From contig CANJNY010000025.1 in NCBI GenBank assembly GCA_947475715.1, positions 1-46,560 of the forward strand: DNA of 46,560 nt. Direction: 5' to 3'. The notes below the pieces were generated by a model. The model searched no databases, was not told the DNA's origin, and saw nothing but the letters and a program-made list of their open reading frames with translations. Position 1 is the first letter of the stretch. Every line of letters starts with the position of its first letter. Positions 7,476-16,315 of this stretch are shown here, in pieces. A program made the position numbers and the translations under genes. This stretch comes from Prolixibacteraceae bacterium. Its GTDB lineage: Bacteria > Bacteroidota > Bacteroidia > Bacteroidales > Prolixibacteraceae.

Positions 7476-9260
7476 TTAGTCATGAAGTTTGTTAATTTTT
7501 CTATCGATATAAATCATTCCAATTATAAAAGATACCGCGGCAATACCTATCGGGTACCATAATCCTTCAAGGTAAAATTCCGGATTTCCTGCACTTTTAG
7601 CTGTGGTTACGAAATAGGTGGAAATAGCTGGCAGTAATCCCCCAAAGATTCCGTTACCAACATGGTACGGCAATGACATCGAAGTATACCTGATTTTTAC
7701 CGGGAACATCTCAACCAAAAATGCTGCAATAGGGCCATAAACCATTGTAACAAACAATACCTGAATAAAGACCAGAAGTATCAGATACCATTTTACATCG
7801 CTGGGAATATTTTTTAAAACCGCCACATTTGGCTTAGCGCCCATTCGATTTTCATGAGATTGATCGGCTGTTTTACCATCGGAAAGTTGCAAAGGTATTC
7901 CTGCCTCGATGGTATCTGTTTTTGCAGGAGTGGCCCCATCCTTTAAATTATTTTTAAGCTTTACTACCTTGTGAACTGTAATCCCCGATTTATCTCTGAG
8001 GTCATATTTTAACCAGATTTCATTGGTTAAATTTTTCTTTGCATCGTAGGCTAATTCCTTTGCCAGGAATAAGGTATCTGTTCTGGTATAATGAAATACC
8101 GCCCCACTTGAGAATATTGAGTCAGATTTTGTGACAATAAAAACTTTTGTGTTTTTTAATGCCGGAACAGTTTTATTTGGTTCGGTCAGAACTGTCGCAA
8201 CAGGGGCCGCCACGATTTTACAACTTTCCATTACCCAGGAATTCCCTCCGGCTTTCATTGTTTTTGCATCAGTGAGAACATACATTTGGCGGTATATTGG
8301 ACGGTATAAGAATATAGCCAGTAAAAGTCCCATCATCATAATTGCCTTACGACCAACCTTATCACTCAACCAGCCGAAAAGAACAAAGAAAGGAGTTCCC
8401 ATTAATAAGGAGATACCTAATAATGTGTCCACCTGCGAAGAATCAATATTTTGGACTGTTTTCATAAAACTCATCGCATAAAACTGTCCGGTATACCACA
8501 CAACACCTTGGCCCATAGTTGCTCCAAATAATGCGAGTAAGACAAATTTGAGGTTATAGCGATTATTGAAACTCTCTTTTATTGGATTTACGGAAGTCTT
8601 TCCCTCCAATTTTGCCTTCGCAAAAACAGGGGATTCTGACATGTTTTTACGAATTATGTAGGAGATGATCACCATAAAGATGGATATCCAGAATGGAACT
8701 CTCCACCCCCACTCCTCAAAGGCTTCTTTTGAAAGGATTCCTTTGGTTAAAAGAATGACCATTAGGGATACGAAAAGACCTGCAGTAGCTGTAGTCTGTA
8801 TCCAGGAGGTCCAATATCCTTTTTGATCTTTTGGAGCGTGTTCAGCCACATAGGTTGCAGCACCTCCATATTCGCCTCCCAGGGCGAGCCCCTGAAGCAA
8901 TCTTAGGGTCAGTACCAATAAAGGGGCCCAAAAGCCAATGGTCTGATAACTTGGAATACATCCGATTAAAAAAGTGGCCCCTCCCATTATTAACAGAGTG
9001 ACCATAAATGTGTACTTTCTTCCGATTAAATCCCCTAATCTGCCAAAGAAAAGGGCACCAAACGGCCTCACAACAAATCCTGCTGCAAATGTTGCCAATG
9101 TAGACAGAAAGGCGGCTGTGGGATTGTCTGTGGGAAAAAATTTTGTGGATAGTACAACGGCTAAACTTCCGAAGATATAGAAGTCATACCATTCAATCAT
9201 TGTTCCAAGGGAGGATGCCGTGATTACCTTCCAAATCCCTTTCGTGGATTTTCTACTCAT
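7476..9260 (-). CDS. MFS metabolite:H+ symporter with periplasmic insertion
   Basis: A 594-residue inner-membrane transporter of the metabolite:H+ symporter (ProP/KgtP/ShiA-like) branch of the major facilitator superfamily. Signatures are MIEWYDFYIFG in helix 1, the GRLGDLIGRKY loop after helix 2, RLLQGLALGGEYGGA in helix 4 and GWLSDKVGRKA after helix 8. Family members usually have 430-450 residues. The extra length is an approximately 160-residue hydrophilic segment (about 325-488) between helices 9 and 10, which should face the periplasm. Substrate unknown; the family moves carboxylates, betaines and similar compounds. The downstream 71-residue protein is its likely partner. A near-match to the -7 core (CATTTTTG, minus strand, 9322 down to 9315) lies about 55 bases upstream. 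Confidence 0.9.
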   Translation of the reverse strand: MSRKSTKGIWKVITASSLGTMIEWYDFYIFGSLAVVLSTKFFPTDNPTAAFLSTLATFAAGFVVRPFGALFFGRLGDLIGRKYTFMVTLLIMGGATFLIGCIPSYQTIGFWAPLLVLTLRLLQGLALGGEYGGAATYVAEHAPKDQKGYWTSWIQTTATAGLFVSLMVILLTKGILSKEAFEEWGWRVPFWISIFMVIISYIIRKNMSESPVFAKAKLEGKTSVNPIKESFNNRYNLKFVLLALFGATMGQGVVWYTGQFYAMSFMKTVQNIDSSQVDTLLGISLLMGTPFFVLFGWLSDKVGRKAIMMMGLLLAIFLYRPIYRQMYVLTDAKTMKAGGNSWVMESCKIVAAPVATVLTEPNKTVPALKNTKVFIVTKSDSIFSSGAVFHYTRTDTLFLAKELAYDAKKNLTNEIWLKYDLRDKSGITVHKVVKLKNNLKDGATPAKTDTIEAGIPLQLSDGKTADQSHENRMGAKPNVAVLKNIPSDVKWYLILLVFIQVLFVTMVYGPIAAFLVEMFPVKIRYTSMSLPYHVGNGIFGGLLPAISTYFVTTAKSAGNPEFYLEGLWYPIGIAAVSFIIGMIYIDRKINKLHD

Positions 9261-9413
9261 AACTAGAATAATTGGTTAGTTAAATTCTCAATTATGAAGT
9301 ATACACACAACTAGCAAAAATGTTCAGAATTAATGAAGAAATTTATTATTATGTCTATTTAATCGCAATTGGCTCTCTAACGAATCGTATAATCAGAGAA
9401 TCTTCCCATTCTA

Positions 9414-10403
9414 CTAATAATCGAAAAAGTGGGCCACCAAACCTGATCCTCTGTTGGTAGAATCAAAGGCGTGCAATCCGAATTCATCGGAGAGCTTCTT
9501 AAAACTTTCGATACCACGCACTGAGTTTCCATTTACATCAAGAAGGGGTGAATAGGTGCCGATTCCAAGTTGCCGGTTTACAATACCCATGATACCGCCA
9601 CCGACTCCGCTCTTGGCTGGCAATCCTACATCGTGGGCCCAAAATCCTGAAGAATCATACATTCCACAGGTAAACATTACTGATAACGTATTTCGAATAG
9701 AGGTCATGTCAAATACCTGCTTGCCGGTAATTGGATTCTGCCCCAGATTGGAAAAAGTTGCCCCCATTACTGCCAGATCAAGGGTTGAAACACTTATTGA
9801 ACACTGCCTGAAATAGAGATCAAGAGCCTTATCTACAGGCTCTTTAATGGCCTGCGTACTCAATAAAAGATGTCCGATAGCCCTGTTCCGGTGACCGGTT
9901 AACATCTCTGAATTATAAACATCCTCATTGAGTGTAAGCTGACGTCCTGCAGCGCGCGAAAAGCGGTCTAAAATGTACTCATAAGCCTCATTTCCCAGGT
10001 GATTATATAATAACCCTGCGATTGTAATTGCACCGGCATTAACCATCGGATTATACGGACGAAGAGTACGGGGATCAAATTCAATTGCATTAAAACGATC
10101 ACCACTTGGCTCGACTCCAACACTCTCTAAAACATCCCTGCCCAATAACTCAAGAGCGATGCAATAATTAAGCGCTTTGGAAATTGACTGTATGGTGAAG
10201 GTTGCGTCAACGTCTCCTACCGAATGAATATGCCCTTTGTTTGTAGCTATTGCTATACCATAAATATTTGGATCTACTTTTGCAAGTTCCGGAATATAAT
10301 CAGCTAAGGCTCCTTTGCGATTCTCTTTAACACTATCATAGATCTGACTAAGAACATGATTAATATCTGAAGATTTCTGCGATGCAATGTCTAAATTATC
10401 CAT
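9414..10403 (-). CDS. glsA: Glutaminase A
   Basis: A 329-residue glutaminase of the serine-dependent beta-lactamase-fold family, hydrolysing glutamine to glutamate and ammonia in the cytoplasm. The catalytic SxxK is in TIQSISKALNY (Ser73, Lys76). The family motifs VGVEPSGDRFN, NPMVNAGAI, LTGHRNRAIGHLL and SGVGGGIMG are all present. The length is slightly above the usual 300-310. Stand-alone gene on the minus strand, followed 153 bases later by the MFS transporter gene. No promoter core of the TAnnTTTG type was found directly upstream. Confidence 0.95.
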   Translation of the reverse strand: MDNLDIASQKSSDINHVLSQIYDSVKENRKGALADYIPELAKVDPNIYGIAIATNKGHIHSVGDVDATFTIQSISKALNYCIALELLGRDVLESVGVEPSGDRFNAIEFDPRTLRPYNPMVNAGAITIAGLLYNHLGNEAYEYILDRFSRAAGRQLTLNEDVYNSEMLTGHRNRAIGHLLLSTQAIKEPVDKALDLYFRQCSISVSTLDLAVMGATFSNLGQNPITGKQVFDMTSIRNTLSVMFTCGMYDSSGFWAHDVGLPAKSGVGGGIMGIVNRQLGIGTYSPLLDVNGNSVRGIESFKKLSDEFGLHAFDSTNRGSGLVAHFFDY

Positions 10404-10851
10404 TATTATTACTCTACTTTAATATAACCGTTAAAACTAACAGCTTTTCCGATTAAACACCTTGTATATCCTCATTGTTCTTTAAAATTTAATATTTTTT
10501 TAATAATCGCAATTTATTTGGGGGCTCACAACTCTTTTTTTTATTTTTTTCCGTAGTAATCATAAATATATTAGGGGATAAGGTTATATTCTTTATTTAT
10601 ATTAAAAATATAAAAATTAATAAATCAAAACCTGCAATCCAATAAGGAGGTCAAACTTCACTTATTATTAAACCAAATGATTTAAGCTATATACTTATAA
10701 TTAGTCAAAGTTCTGGTCAGGATTAACAGGTTTTTTAAAAATCAAGGAGAGGAAGAAAAGGTGCCTAAGAGAATGGATTATTATAATTTGTTTTATCTGT
10801 TACTTCGATTGCAAGCGAAGCCTTCGCTTAAGAGGATATGAAGATAGGCGA
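10404..10851. other. AT-rich intergenic region without a gene
   Basis: About 450 bases between the starts of glsA and the ends of the redox block. No ORF, RNA or promoter core could be supported. A small palindrome AAGCGAAGCCTTCGCTT is at 10813-10829, just after the peroxidase gene, and could act as its terminator. A pyrimidine-rich run lies near 10530-10550. Confidence 0.5.
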
Positions 10852-12027
10852 TCAATTAATGTTCCCCCCCACCATCAAATTACTGGGAACCCTGGAAGGA
10901 ATACTCTTGTCATATTTTTCATCATTAAGGGAATTAAGAAACTCTACGATCAGAGAGATATCCTTAAAATCAACATTTAACTTCTCCGTTAAAGGGTCGA
11001 TCTGCTCAGGTTTTATAGTTGAATTAGCGATTTTACCTCCCGACAGGTCCTCGTAAAACTCGAGCACATTTTCAAGGGTTTTTAGTTTTCCATTGTGCAT
11101 GTAAGGATAGGTTGTTCTGAGATTACGTAATGAAGGGGTTCTGAACGCATACCTTTTCTCAAACCCATCATCGGGAGATTTGAGTTTCCCGTTATCAGCC
11201 ACTCCCATTACATGAGTCTTGAAATCCGAAAACATCGGACCATGGTGACATTTTGTACAACCGTCCTTAAGAAAAAGATTCAAGCCATCGAGTTCATTGT
11301 GCGAAAGAATTGAATGATTTCCCCGCATATACTGGTCGAACCGTGAATTATTGCCAATGATTGTTCGTTCATAGGCAGCGATTGCTTTCCCTAAATTTTC
11401 TTTAGTTATTGCATTCTCCGCACCAAATGCCTCCTTAAATAACTGTCGGTATTCTGCGATCTGTTTTAGCCGGCTTAATACTTTATCGAGAGCATCACTT
11501 TGTTCATAAGCATGCCCCCGCATCTCTTCCAATGCTTTGATCGGTTCGAGAGCTTGATTTTCAAGACTTTTCACCCTGAGATCCCAGAACATCGGAGCCT
11601 GAGATCCCACCTTGGGTTCACCATTGGTCAAGCCGTTAAAAGCGGTGTTAACCACAGTCTGGGAATTTCGTTTTACAAAAGGAATATCATTGGGTTGGTT
11701 AAATGCTCTGGAGAGTCCTAATCCGGAGCCATTTACTCCGATGGAAATCTCAAGACTCTCGGCAAAACCATACTCTGGGTGATGGCAGGTGGCGCATGCA
11801 ACATCTTTATTCCCAGAGAGTATCGGATCGAAAAAGAGCAGTTTCCCCAATTCTGTTTTTTCGCTGGTCATCGGATTATCTTCCGGGACCGGAACGGTTA
11901 AAGGTAAGGCTCCCAAAACAGAAATATCATCAGGAATCGATTTAACCCTTTTCTTTGGATTGGAACCGGCATTACATGAGGCGATTAAACCGGTAATGGT
12001 AACAATGTAAAGCAGATTCTTAATCAT
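10852..12027 (-). CDS. Di-heme cytochrome c peroxidase / MauG-like lipoprotein
   Basis: A 391-residue member of the di-heme peroxidase family (CcpA/MauG). Two CxxCH heme sites are visible: CATCH at 78-82 and CTKCH at 257-261, with the usual spacing. A lipobox (GLIASC, Cys18) marks it as a lipoprotein, probably anchored in the outer membrane or periplasmic face. Bacterial peroxidases of this type reduce H2O2 with electrons from cytochromes; MauG-like members oxidise protein side chains or organic substrates. It lies last in the run of redox genes but is separated from the eight-gene block by a 46-bp repeat array (12073-12281), so joint transcription is uncertain. Confidence 0.92.
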   Translation of the reverse strand: MIKNLLYIVTITGLIASCNAGSNPKKRVKSIPDDISVLGALPLTVPVPEDNPMTSEKTELGKLLFFDPILSGNKDVACATCHHPEYGFAESLEISIGVNGSGLGLSRAFNQPNDIPFVKRNSQTVVNTAFNGLTNGEPKVGSQAPMFWDLRVKSLENQALEPIKALEEMRGHAYEQSDALDKVLSRLKQIAEYRQLFKEAFGAENAITKENLGKAIAAYERTIIGNNSRFDQYMRGNHSILSHNELDGLNLFLKDGCTKCHHGPMFSDFKTHVMGVADNGKLKSPDDGFEKRYAFRTPSLRNLRTTYPYMHNGKLKTLENVLEFYEDLSGGKIANSTIKPEQIDPLTEKLNVDFKDISLIVEFLNSLNDEKYDKSIPSRVPSNLMVGGNIN

Positions 12028-12072
12028 TGCATTGGAGGTTTAGTGTAATTGAATTTAGTGAGATTAACAGTG

Positions 12073-12281
12073 GAGACGCACGGCAGTGCGACTCCAGATG
12101 CCCACAACAATCTATTTTGAGACGCGCCCCCGTGCGTTTTTACCTGACAACAACAATTTATTTAGAGACGTACCACGGTGCGTTTCTACCTGACAACAAC
12201 AATTTATTTTGAGACGTACCACGGTGCGTCTCTACCTGACAACTACAATTTATTTTGAGACGTACCACGGTGCGTCTCTAC
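12073..12281. repeat. Tandem palindromic repeat, 46-bp period
   Basis: GAGACG starts at 12073, 12119, 12165, 12211 and 12257, an exact 46-bp period with 4.5 units. Each of the better units holds GAGACGTACC-AC-GGTGCGTCTC, a near-perfect hairpin, joined by a TACCTGACAACAACAATTTA linker. Units become more alike from left to right: the last two hairpins are identical, the first two are degenerate. It fills most of the gap between the membrane/heme/LRR gene and the peroxidase gene. Confidence 0.9.
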
Positions 12282-12304
12282 AGTTTTCACTGTTACAAAT
12301 CTAC

Positions 12305-13621
12305 TTATTTTATTTTCCAACTATACACACGTTTAAGATTCGGCATTTGTTTTAGTTTTTCAATACAGACACCGGTAATTCTGGTCTCATTCAGGTTAAG
12401 CGCCTCAAGATGATTTAACCCCAAAAGCTCTTTAATAATCTGATCAGTAACAGGATTTTTTTCAAGTCTGAGTTTTTCAAGATTAGTCATCAGGGGTAAA
12501 AAATCAAGATCGGTATCCGATAACCCATTATTGGAGAGATTAAGCCAGATCACATTTTTTGCAACACGCTTCAGATTACCCTTTATCAGATTAATCTTGC
12601 TTCCGGAACCTGGCGGAAGTGTAATATCCAACATCACAGGATTATGGAGCATTATCCTCACATTTAAGCCCTGATTACGAAGCGAGTCAATCAGACCTAA
12701 ATTTATAACCGATGGTATTTCAGGATTGATTTTACTTTCGCTGTTTGAAATTCCCACTGTGGTTAAGGACGATTCGCCCAGCCCCAGAAACTGAGCCGCA
12801 GAAGTTTTAATCTCATCGGCACCTTTAAGTTCCCCAATTTTGATTCCCTTCGTGGCCATCCCCTTTTCGATCCACCATTTAATAATTGAGGTTTCACCTG
12901 CAGTCAGAGGAGTTTTACCATCGGCAGGCATGTGTTTTTCGTTTGACAGATCGAGGATGATCCGTTTATAGAGTTCACTCGTTTCCAGGTTTCCCCCTAC
13001 AACAGATAATCCGCTCTTCCCCCCTTTCATCAAACCGGCAAAGGTTTGAACCGATAATTCACCCTTCATCTTCCCCTCACGGTGGCATTGTGCACACCGT
13101 TTATTCAACAGTGGCAGAACAACATCCTCAAAGAGCAGGGCCTCCTCAACTTTTAAAAACTTCTGAGATGCTTTTCCGCTAATCAGATCGAGCGAAAGAT
13201 AATCACTCCCGTGGGTCAGGGTTCCGCCAAGGTGACCGGTATAGTTCACCAGGAAAAAAAGAATTACAAATGTTGCCGAAAACAAGCGACGGTTGGCCGC
13301 AACTATTTTTTTAAACGGACGGGTAGTGAACAAAAACAACAACCCCGATACAAAAGCAAGTGCAATGCCTGCGATCTTATGATAAGATAAGATCGCAGGA
13401 TCGTAATCCCCACTCAGTGACAACAGGTATCCGAATACGGATGCCAGTGTCGCTGTCACGAAACCCAGAAACAAGGTAAATGGGACCGCCACTTTCAATT
13501 CCTTAAACCGGTTTAAATAGGATACCAGTTCAAACAGAATTGCCAGCAACAGAAAGCCGATCGGCAGGTGAACGATCAGCGGATGGAGGTGACCCATAAA
13601 AGTGGTGATATTCAAAAGCAT
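12305..13621 (-). CDS. Membrane protein with heme c domain and leucine-rich repeats (cassette A)
   Basis: A 438-residue protein with a DUF2231-like four-helix membrane domain (about residues 10-130), one CxxCH heme site (CAQCH, 176-180) in a short planctomycete-type cytochrome segment, and leucine-rich repeats in the last 100 or so residues (for example NLEKLRLEKNPVTD). Conserved histidines in HPLIVHLPIG (helix 1) and NYTGHLGGTLTHGSD (end of helix 4) recur in the paralogue at 19615-21030 and could bind heme or quinone. It would sit in the inner membrane with the heme and LRR parts outside the cytoplasm, a plausible electron entry to the membrane. Starts 3 bases after the propeller gene. Function is inferred; no biochemical role is known to me. 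Confidence 0.85.
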   Translation of the reverse strand: MLLNITTFMGHLHPLIVHLPIGFLLLAILFELVSYLNRFKELKVAVPFTLFLGFVTATLASVFGYLLSLSGDYDPAILSYHKIAGIALAFVSGLLFLFTTRPFKKIVAANRRLFSATFVILFFLVNYTGHLGGTLTHGSDYLSLDLISGKASQKFLKVEEALLFEDVVLPLLNKRCAQCHREGKMKGELSVQTFAGLMKGGKSGLSVVGGNLETSELYKRIILDLSNEKHMPADGKTPLTAGETSIIKWWIEKGMATKGIKIGELKGADEIKTSAAQFLGLGESSLTTVGISNSESKINPEIPSVINLGLIDSLRNQGLNVRIMLHNPVMLDITLPPGSGSKINLIKGNLKRVAKNVIWLNLSNNGLSDTDLDFLPLMTNLEKLRLEKNPVTDQIIKELLGLNHLEALNLNETRITGVCIEKLKQMPNLKRVYSWKIK

Positions 13622-13624
13622 ATT

Positions 13625-14734
13625 TTAAACCCTGGTTAGTTTTATGGGGGTAGTTTGGTTCGCATTCCATTGACAAACATAGAGGTTCTTATCGTCATCG
13701 ACGCATACATCATGACAATGGTGAAACAGCTGACCCGGGGCCTGCAAGGTTTGTTGCAAAACGCTGTTTTTATATACGGGGGCATTACCGCCCGGATTGG
13801 AAATCACCTTATTGTTCTGATCGAGAATTGTAACAAAACCACTGGCTTCGCCGATCATTTTGCCGGCCTGATCCTTCGACCAGCAAACACCTGCATAAAG
13901 ATTGGAATCATTTAACACCGGTCGGCATACGTACATGCCCGGCATATCGATGCGATGAAGAAATTTGCCATCCAGGGTAAACACCTTAAAGCAGTTCTCC
14001 TCTCTTGAGGTGACAATCAGCGTTGGATTCATCTTATCCCTTGAATCGATTGCTACACCATGTGCACAGTGGAAATTCAGATCAGGATTGGTGTTGTTAT
14101 GCCCTCCGAAGTGGCGGATGTATTCCCCTTTGCTGTTATATTGAATCACATAATCGGAACCATACCCATCGGCCAGGTAAATATCTCCGTTTGGAGCTAT
14201 TGCCGTTTCAGTGGGCATAAACTTTTCGGAATCCTTATAGATGCCGATAGTGCGGGGGTGGCCGATTGTAAAAATTACACGTCCGGTTAAATCTGTTTTT
14301 ACGACCTGTCCCGCCTGAGGGGTCCAGTTTCCGGAACGATCCTGATACCATCCACAATCAACGATGAGCAGGAAATCTTCTCCACCTTCCTTGGAGAGGG
14401 ATAAGCCGTGTCCACCGGGCCATGCAGTTCCCCAGTTGTCGAGCAGTTTGCCCGATTTATCAAAAATCAGGATATTGTTATGAACATTGTCTCCCAGCAT
14501 AATCAAACGACCTTTGCTGTCCTGAACCATTTCATGACAGTTGAATACCGGGTTACTGTTGATGCTGATCTTAGCCCAACCTTTATCCACTTTGTATTTG
14601 AAATCACCATGGCCGATTAGTTCGTCAGCTGGATCGGGGGTTCCTGGCAATATTGAAAATCCTGCGGCAGGAATTGCCATTGCAACAGCAGATGCGACCG
14701 CTGAATTTTTAAGAAAATCTCGTCTTGTTGTCAT
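13625..14734 (-). CDS. Tat-exported NHL-type beta-propeller protein
   Basis: A 369-residue protein with a twin-arginine signal (TTRRDFLKNSAVASAVAMA) and repeated propeller-blade motifs such as GRLIMLGDNVHNNILIFDKS, GDIYLADGYGSDYVIQYNSKG and KNLYVCQWNANQTTPIKL, as in NHL/peptidylglycine-lyase-like six-bladed propellers. Tat export suggests folding, perhaps with a cofactor, before transport. In the neighbouring cassette this third position is taken by an unrelated TIM-barrel protein, so it may be the substrate-specific part. It could be an enzyme or a binding protein; the sequence does not decide. Confidence 0.82.
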   Translation of the reverse strand: MTTRRDFLKNSAVASAVAMAIPAAGFSILPGTPDPADELIGHGDFKYKVDKGWAKISINSNPVFNCHEMVQDSKGRLIMLGDNVHNNILIFDKSGKLLDNWGTAWPGGHGLSLSKEGGEDFLLIVDCGWYQDRSGNWTPQAGQVVKTDLTGRVIFTIGHPRTIGIYKDSEKFMPTETAIAPNGDIYLADGYGSDYVIQYNSKGEYIRHFGGHNNTNPDLNFHCAHGVAIDSRDKMNPTLIVTSREENCFKVFTLDGKFLHRIDMPGMYVCRPVLNDSNLYAGVCWSKDQAGKMIGEASGFVTILDQNNKVISNPGGNAPVYKNSVLQQTLQAPGQLFHHCHDVCVDDDKNLYVCQWNANQTTPIKLTRV

Positions 14735-14739
14735 GTTTA

Positions 14740-14773
14740 TTAATGGTTAATGCTTAATGGTTAATGCTTAATT
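14740..14773. repeat. Short tandem repeat upstream of the propeller gene
   Basis: TTAATGGTTAATGC occurs twice in a row (14740-14753, 14754-14767) with a partial third copy. It lies in the 60-base gap just before the propeller start codon, where it could influence ribosome access. Such start-proximal microrepeats are prone to copy-number change. Confidence 0.7.
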
Positions 14774-14794
14774 ATTTAATTCTATGTTGAAGAT

Positions 14795-16312
14795 TTAAGA
14801 GAGAATATCCCTAACTACATTTCCCTGAACATCAGTCAGGCGATAACGTCTGCCTTGAAACCTAAAGGTGAGCCGTTCATGATCGACGCCCATCAGGTGC
14901 ATTAGGGTTGCCTGAAAATCGTGTACATGAACCGGGTTTTTAACGATATTATAGCTGAAATCGTCAGTTTCGCCGTAGCTGATACCAGGCTTAACCCCGG
15001 CCCCGGCCATCCACATGGTAAAGCAGCGGGGGTGGTGATCGCGACCATAATCGTTTGTCTGCAGCTTCCCCTGCGAGTAGACTGTTCTTCCAAACTCTCC
15101 GCCCCAAATTACAAGGGTATCCTCGAGTAAACCTCTTCTTTTAAGATCTTTAATCAAGGCAGCTGTCGCCTGGTCGGTATCTTTGCACTGTTTTTTCATC
15201 CCTGCAGGAAGTCCACCGTGGTGGTCCCATCCCTGGTGATAGAGTTGAACAAATTTAACGTCCTTCTCGAGTAATTTACGGGCCAGAATGCAGTTTGCAG
15301 CATAGGTTCCCGGATCCCTGCTGTCGGGGCCATAGAGTTCAAATACTTCATCCGGCTCATCCGACGTATCCATCACCTCCGGTACAGAGGTCTGCATGCG
15401 ATAGGCCATCTCATATTGCGAAATCCGGGCCTGCACCTCAGGGTCGCCATAAGGCTCATTTTGCATGGTATTCAATTTCGACAGGTATTCGAGCATCTCC
15501 TTACGGTCTTTTCCATCATATCCTTCAGGATTATCGAGAAATAAAACGGGGTCCTTTCCCGCCCGAAACTGCACACCCTGATGTTCCGAAGGGAGAAAAC
15601 CATTCCCCCATAACCTGGAATACAATGGCTGATCCTTAACTGCATTTTTTGAAACCAGCACAATAAATGTGGGAAGGTTTTTATTATCCGAACCTAGTCC
15701 GTAGCTCACCCATGATCCAATCGATGGCCTTCCCGGCAACTGGTTTCCTGTCTGAAAAAAGGTAATCGCGGGGTCATGGTTGATCGCCTCAGAATGTATT
15801 GATTTGATGATACATAAATCGTCAACAACCTGGGCTGTATGAGGAAGTAATTCGGAGATCCAGGTCTGTGATTCACCATGCTGACTAAATTGATATGCCG
15901 AAGGGACCATAGGAAAGACACTCTGGTTCGCACTCATGGCCGTTAATCGCTGACCTTGTCTTACCGAATCGGGCAGCGGCTGTCCAAACATACCAGCCAG
16001 TTTTGGTTTATAATCGAAAGTTTCAAATTGAGAAGGCCCCCCACTCATAAAAAGATAGACTACCCGTTTTGCCTTGGGTGCAAAATGGGGAATGGCACGC
16101 AGGATCTCCTCCTCGAGGGTTGCGGTGACAGGTTCATGGGTTACCGAACCGGCAACTTTACCCAGTACGCGATTCCCAATCAACGATCCAAGGGCTAAAG
16201 CACCAAGTCCCAAAGAGGTTTTGGTAAGAAAATTACGCCGGTCAAGTCGTTTGTTGAGCTGGTTAAACTCCGGCGAATGTAACCTGAATGATTCGTGGTG
16301 ATTATCGCTCAT
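14795..16312 (-). CDS. DUF1501 Tat-exported protein (cassette A)
   Basis: A 505-residue DUF1501 protein with a twin-arginine motif (DRRNFLTKTSLGLGALALG). The family belongs to the alkaline-phosphatase/sulfatase fold group, and conserved stretches include YLFMSGGPSQFETFDYKP near the N-terminus, VIWGGEFGRT and GRDHHPRCFTMWMAGAG in the C-terminal half. DUF1501 genes are nearly always coupled with DUF1549/DUF1553 cytochromes, as here: the start lies 3 bases after the large cytochrome gene. Its reaction is unknown. Paralogue at 21978-23486 shares the same C-terminal ending (RLTD..G.V..DIL). Confidence 0.93.
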   Translation of the reverse strand: MSDNHHESFRLHSPEFNQLNKRLDRRNFLTKTSLGLGALALGSLIGNRVLGKVAGSVTHEPVTATLEEEILRAIPHFAPKAKRVVYLFMSGGPSQFETFDYKPKLAGMFGQPLPDSVRQGQRLTAMSANQSVFPMVPSAYQFSQHGESQTWISELLPHTAQVVDDLCIIKSIHSEAINHDPAITFFQTGNQLPGRPSIGSWVSYGLGSDNKNLPTFIVLVSKNAVKDQPLYSRLWGNGFLPSEHQGVQFRAGKDPVLFLDNPEGYDGKDRKEMLEYLSKLNTMQNEPYGDPEVQARISQYEMAYRMQTSVPEVMDTSDEPDEVFELYGPDSRDPGTYAANCILARKLLEKDVKFVQLYHQGWDHHGGLPAGMKKQCKDTDQATAALIKDLKRRGLLEDTLVIWGGEFGRTVYSQGKLQTNDYGRDHHPRCFTMWMAGAGVKPGISYGETDDFSYNIVKNPVHVHDFQATLMHLMGVDHERLTFRFQGRRYRLTDVQGNVVRDILS

Positions 16313-16315
16313 GAT

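Noticed and set aside
4742-9260. Polysaccharide utilisation locus
   Set aside because: GH95 and an MFS transporter are adjacent, but there is no SusC/SusD pair, sulfatase or regulator.
12073-12281. Second CRISPR array
   Set aside because: The 46-bp period equals the CRISPR repeat length, but the unit is continuous with no unique spacers; it is a palindromic tandem repeat.
15295-15639. Plus-strand ORF of 114 codons opposite DUF1501
   Set aside because: Shadow frame of a strongly supported gene; the same holds for those at 17948-18373, 22062-22415 and 25109-25570.
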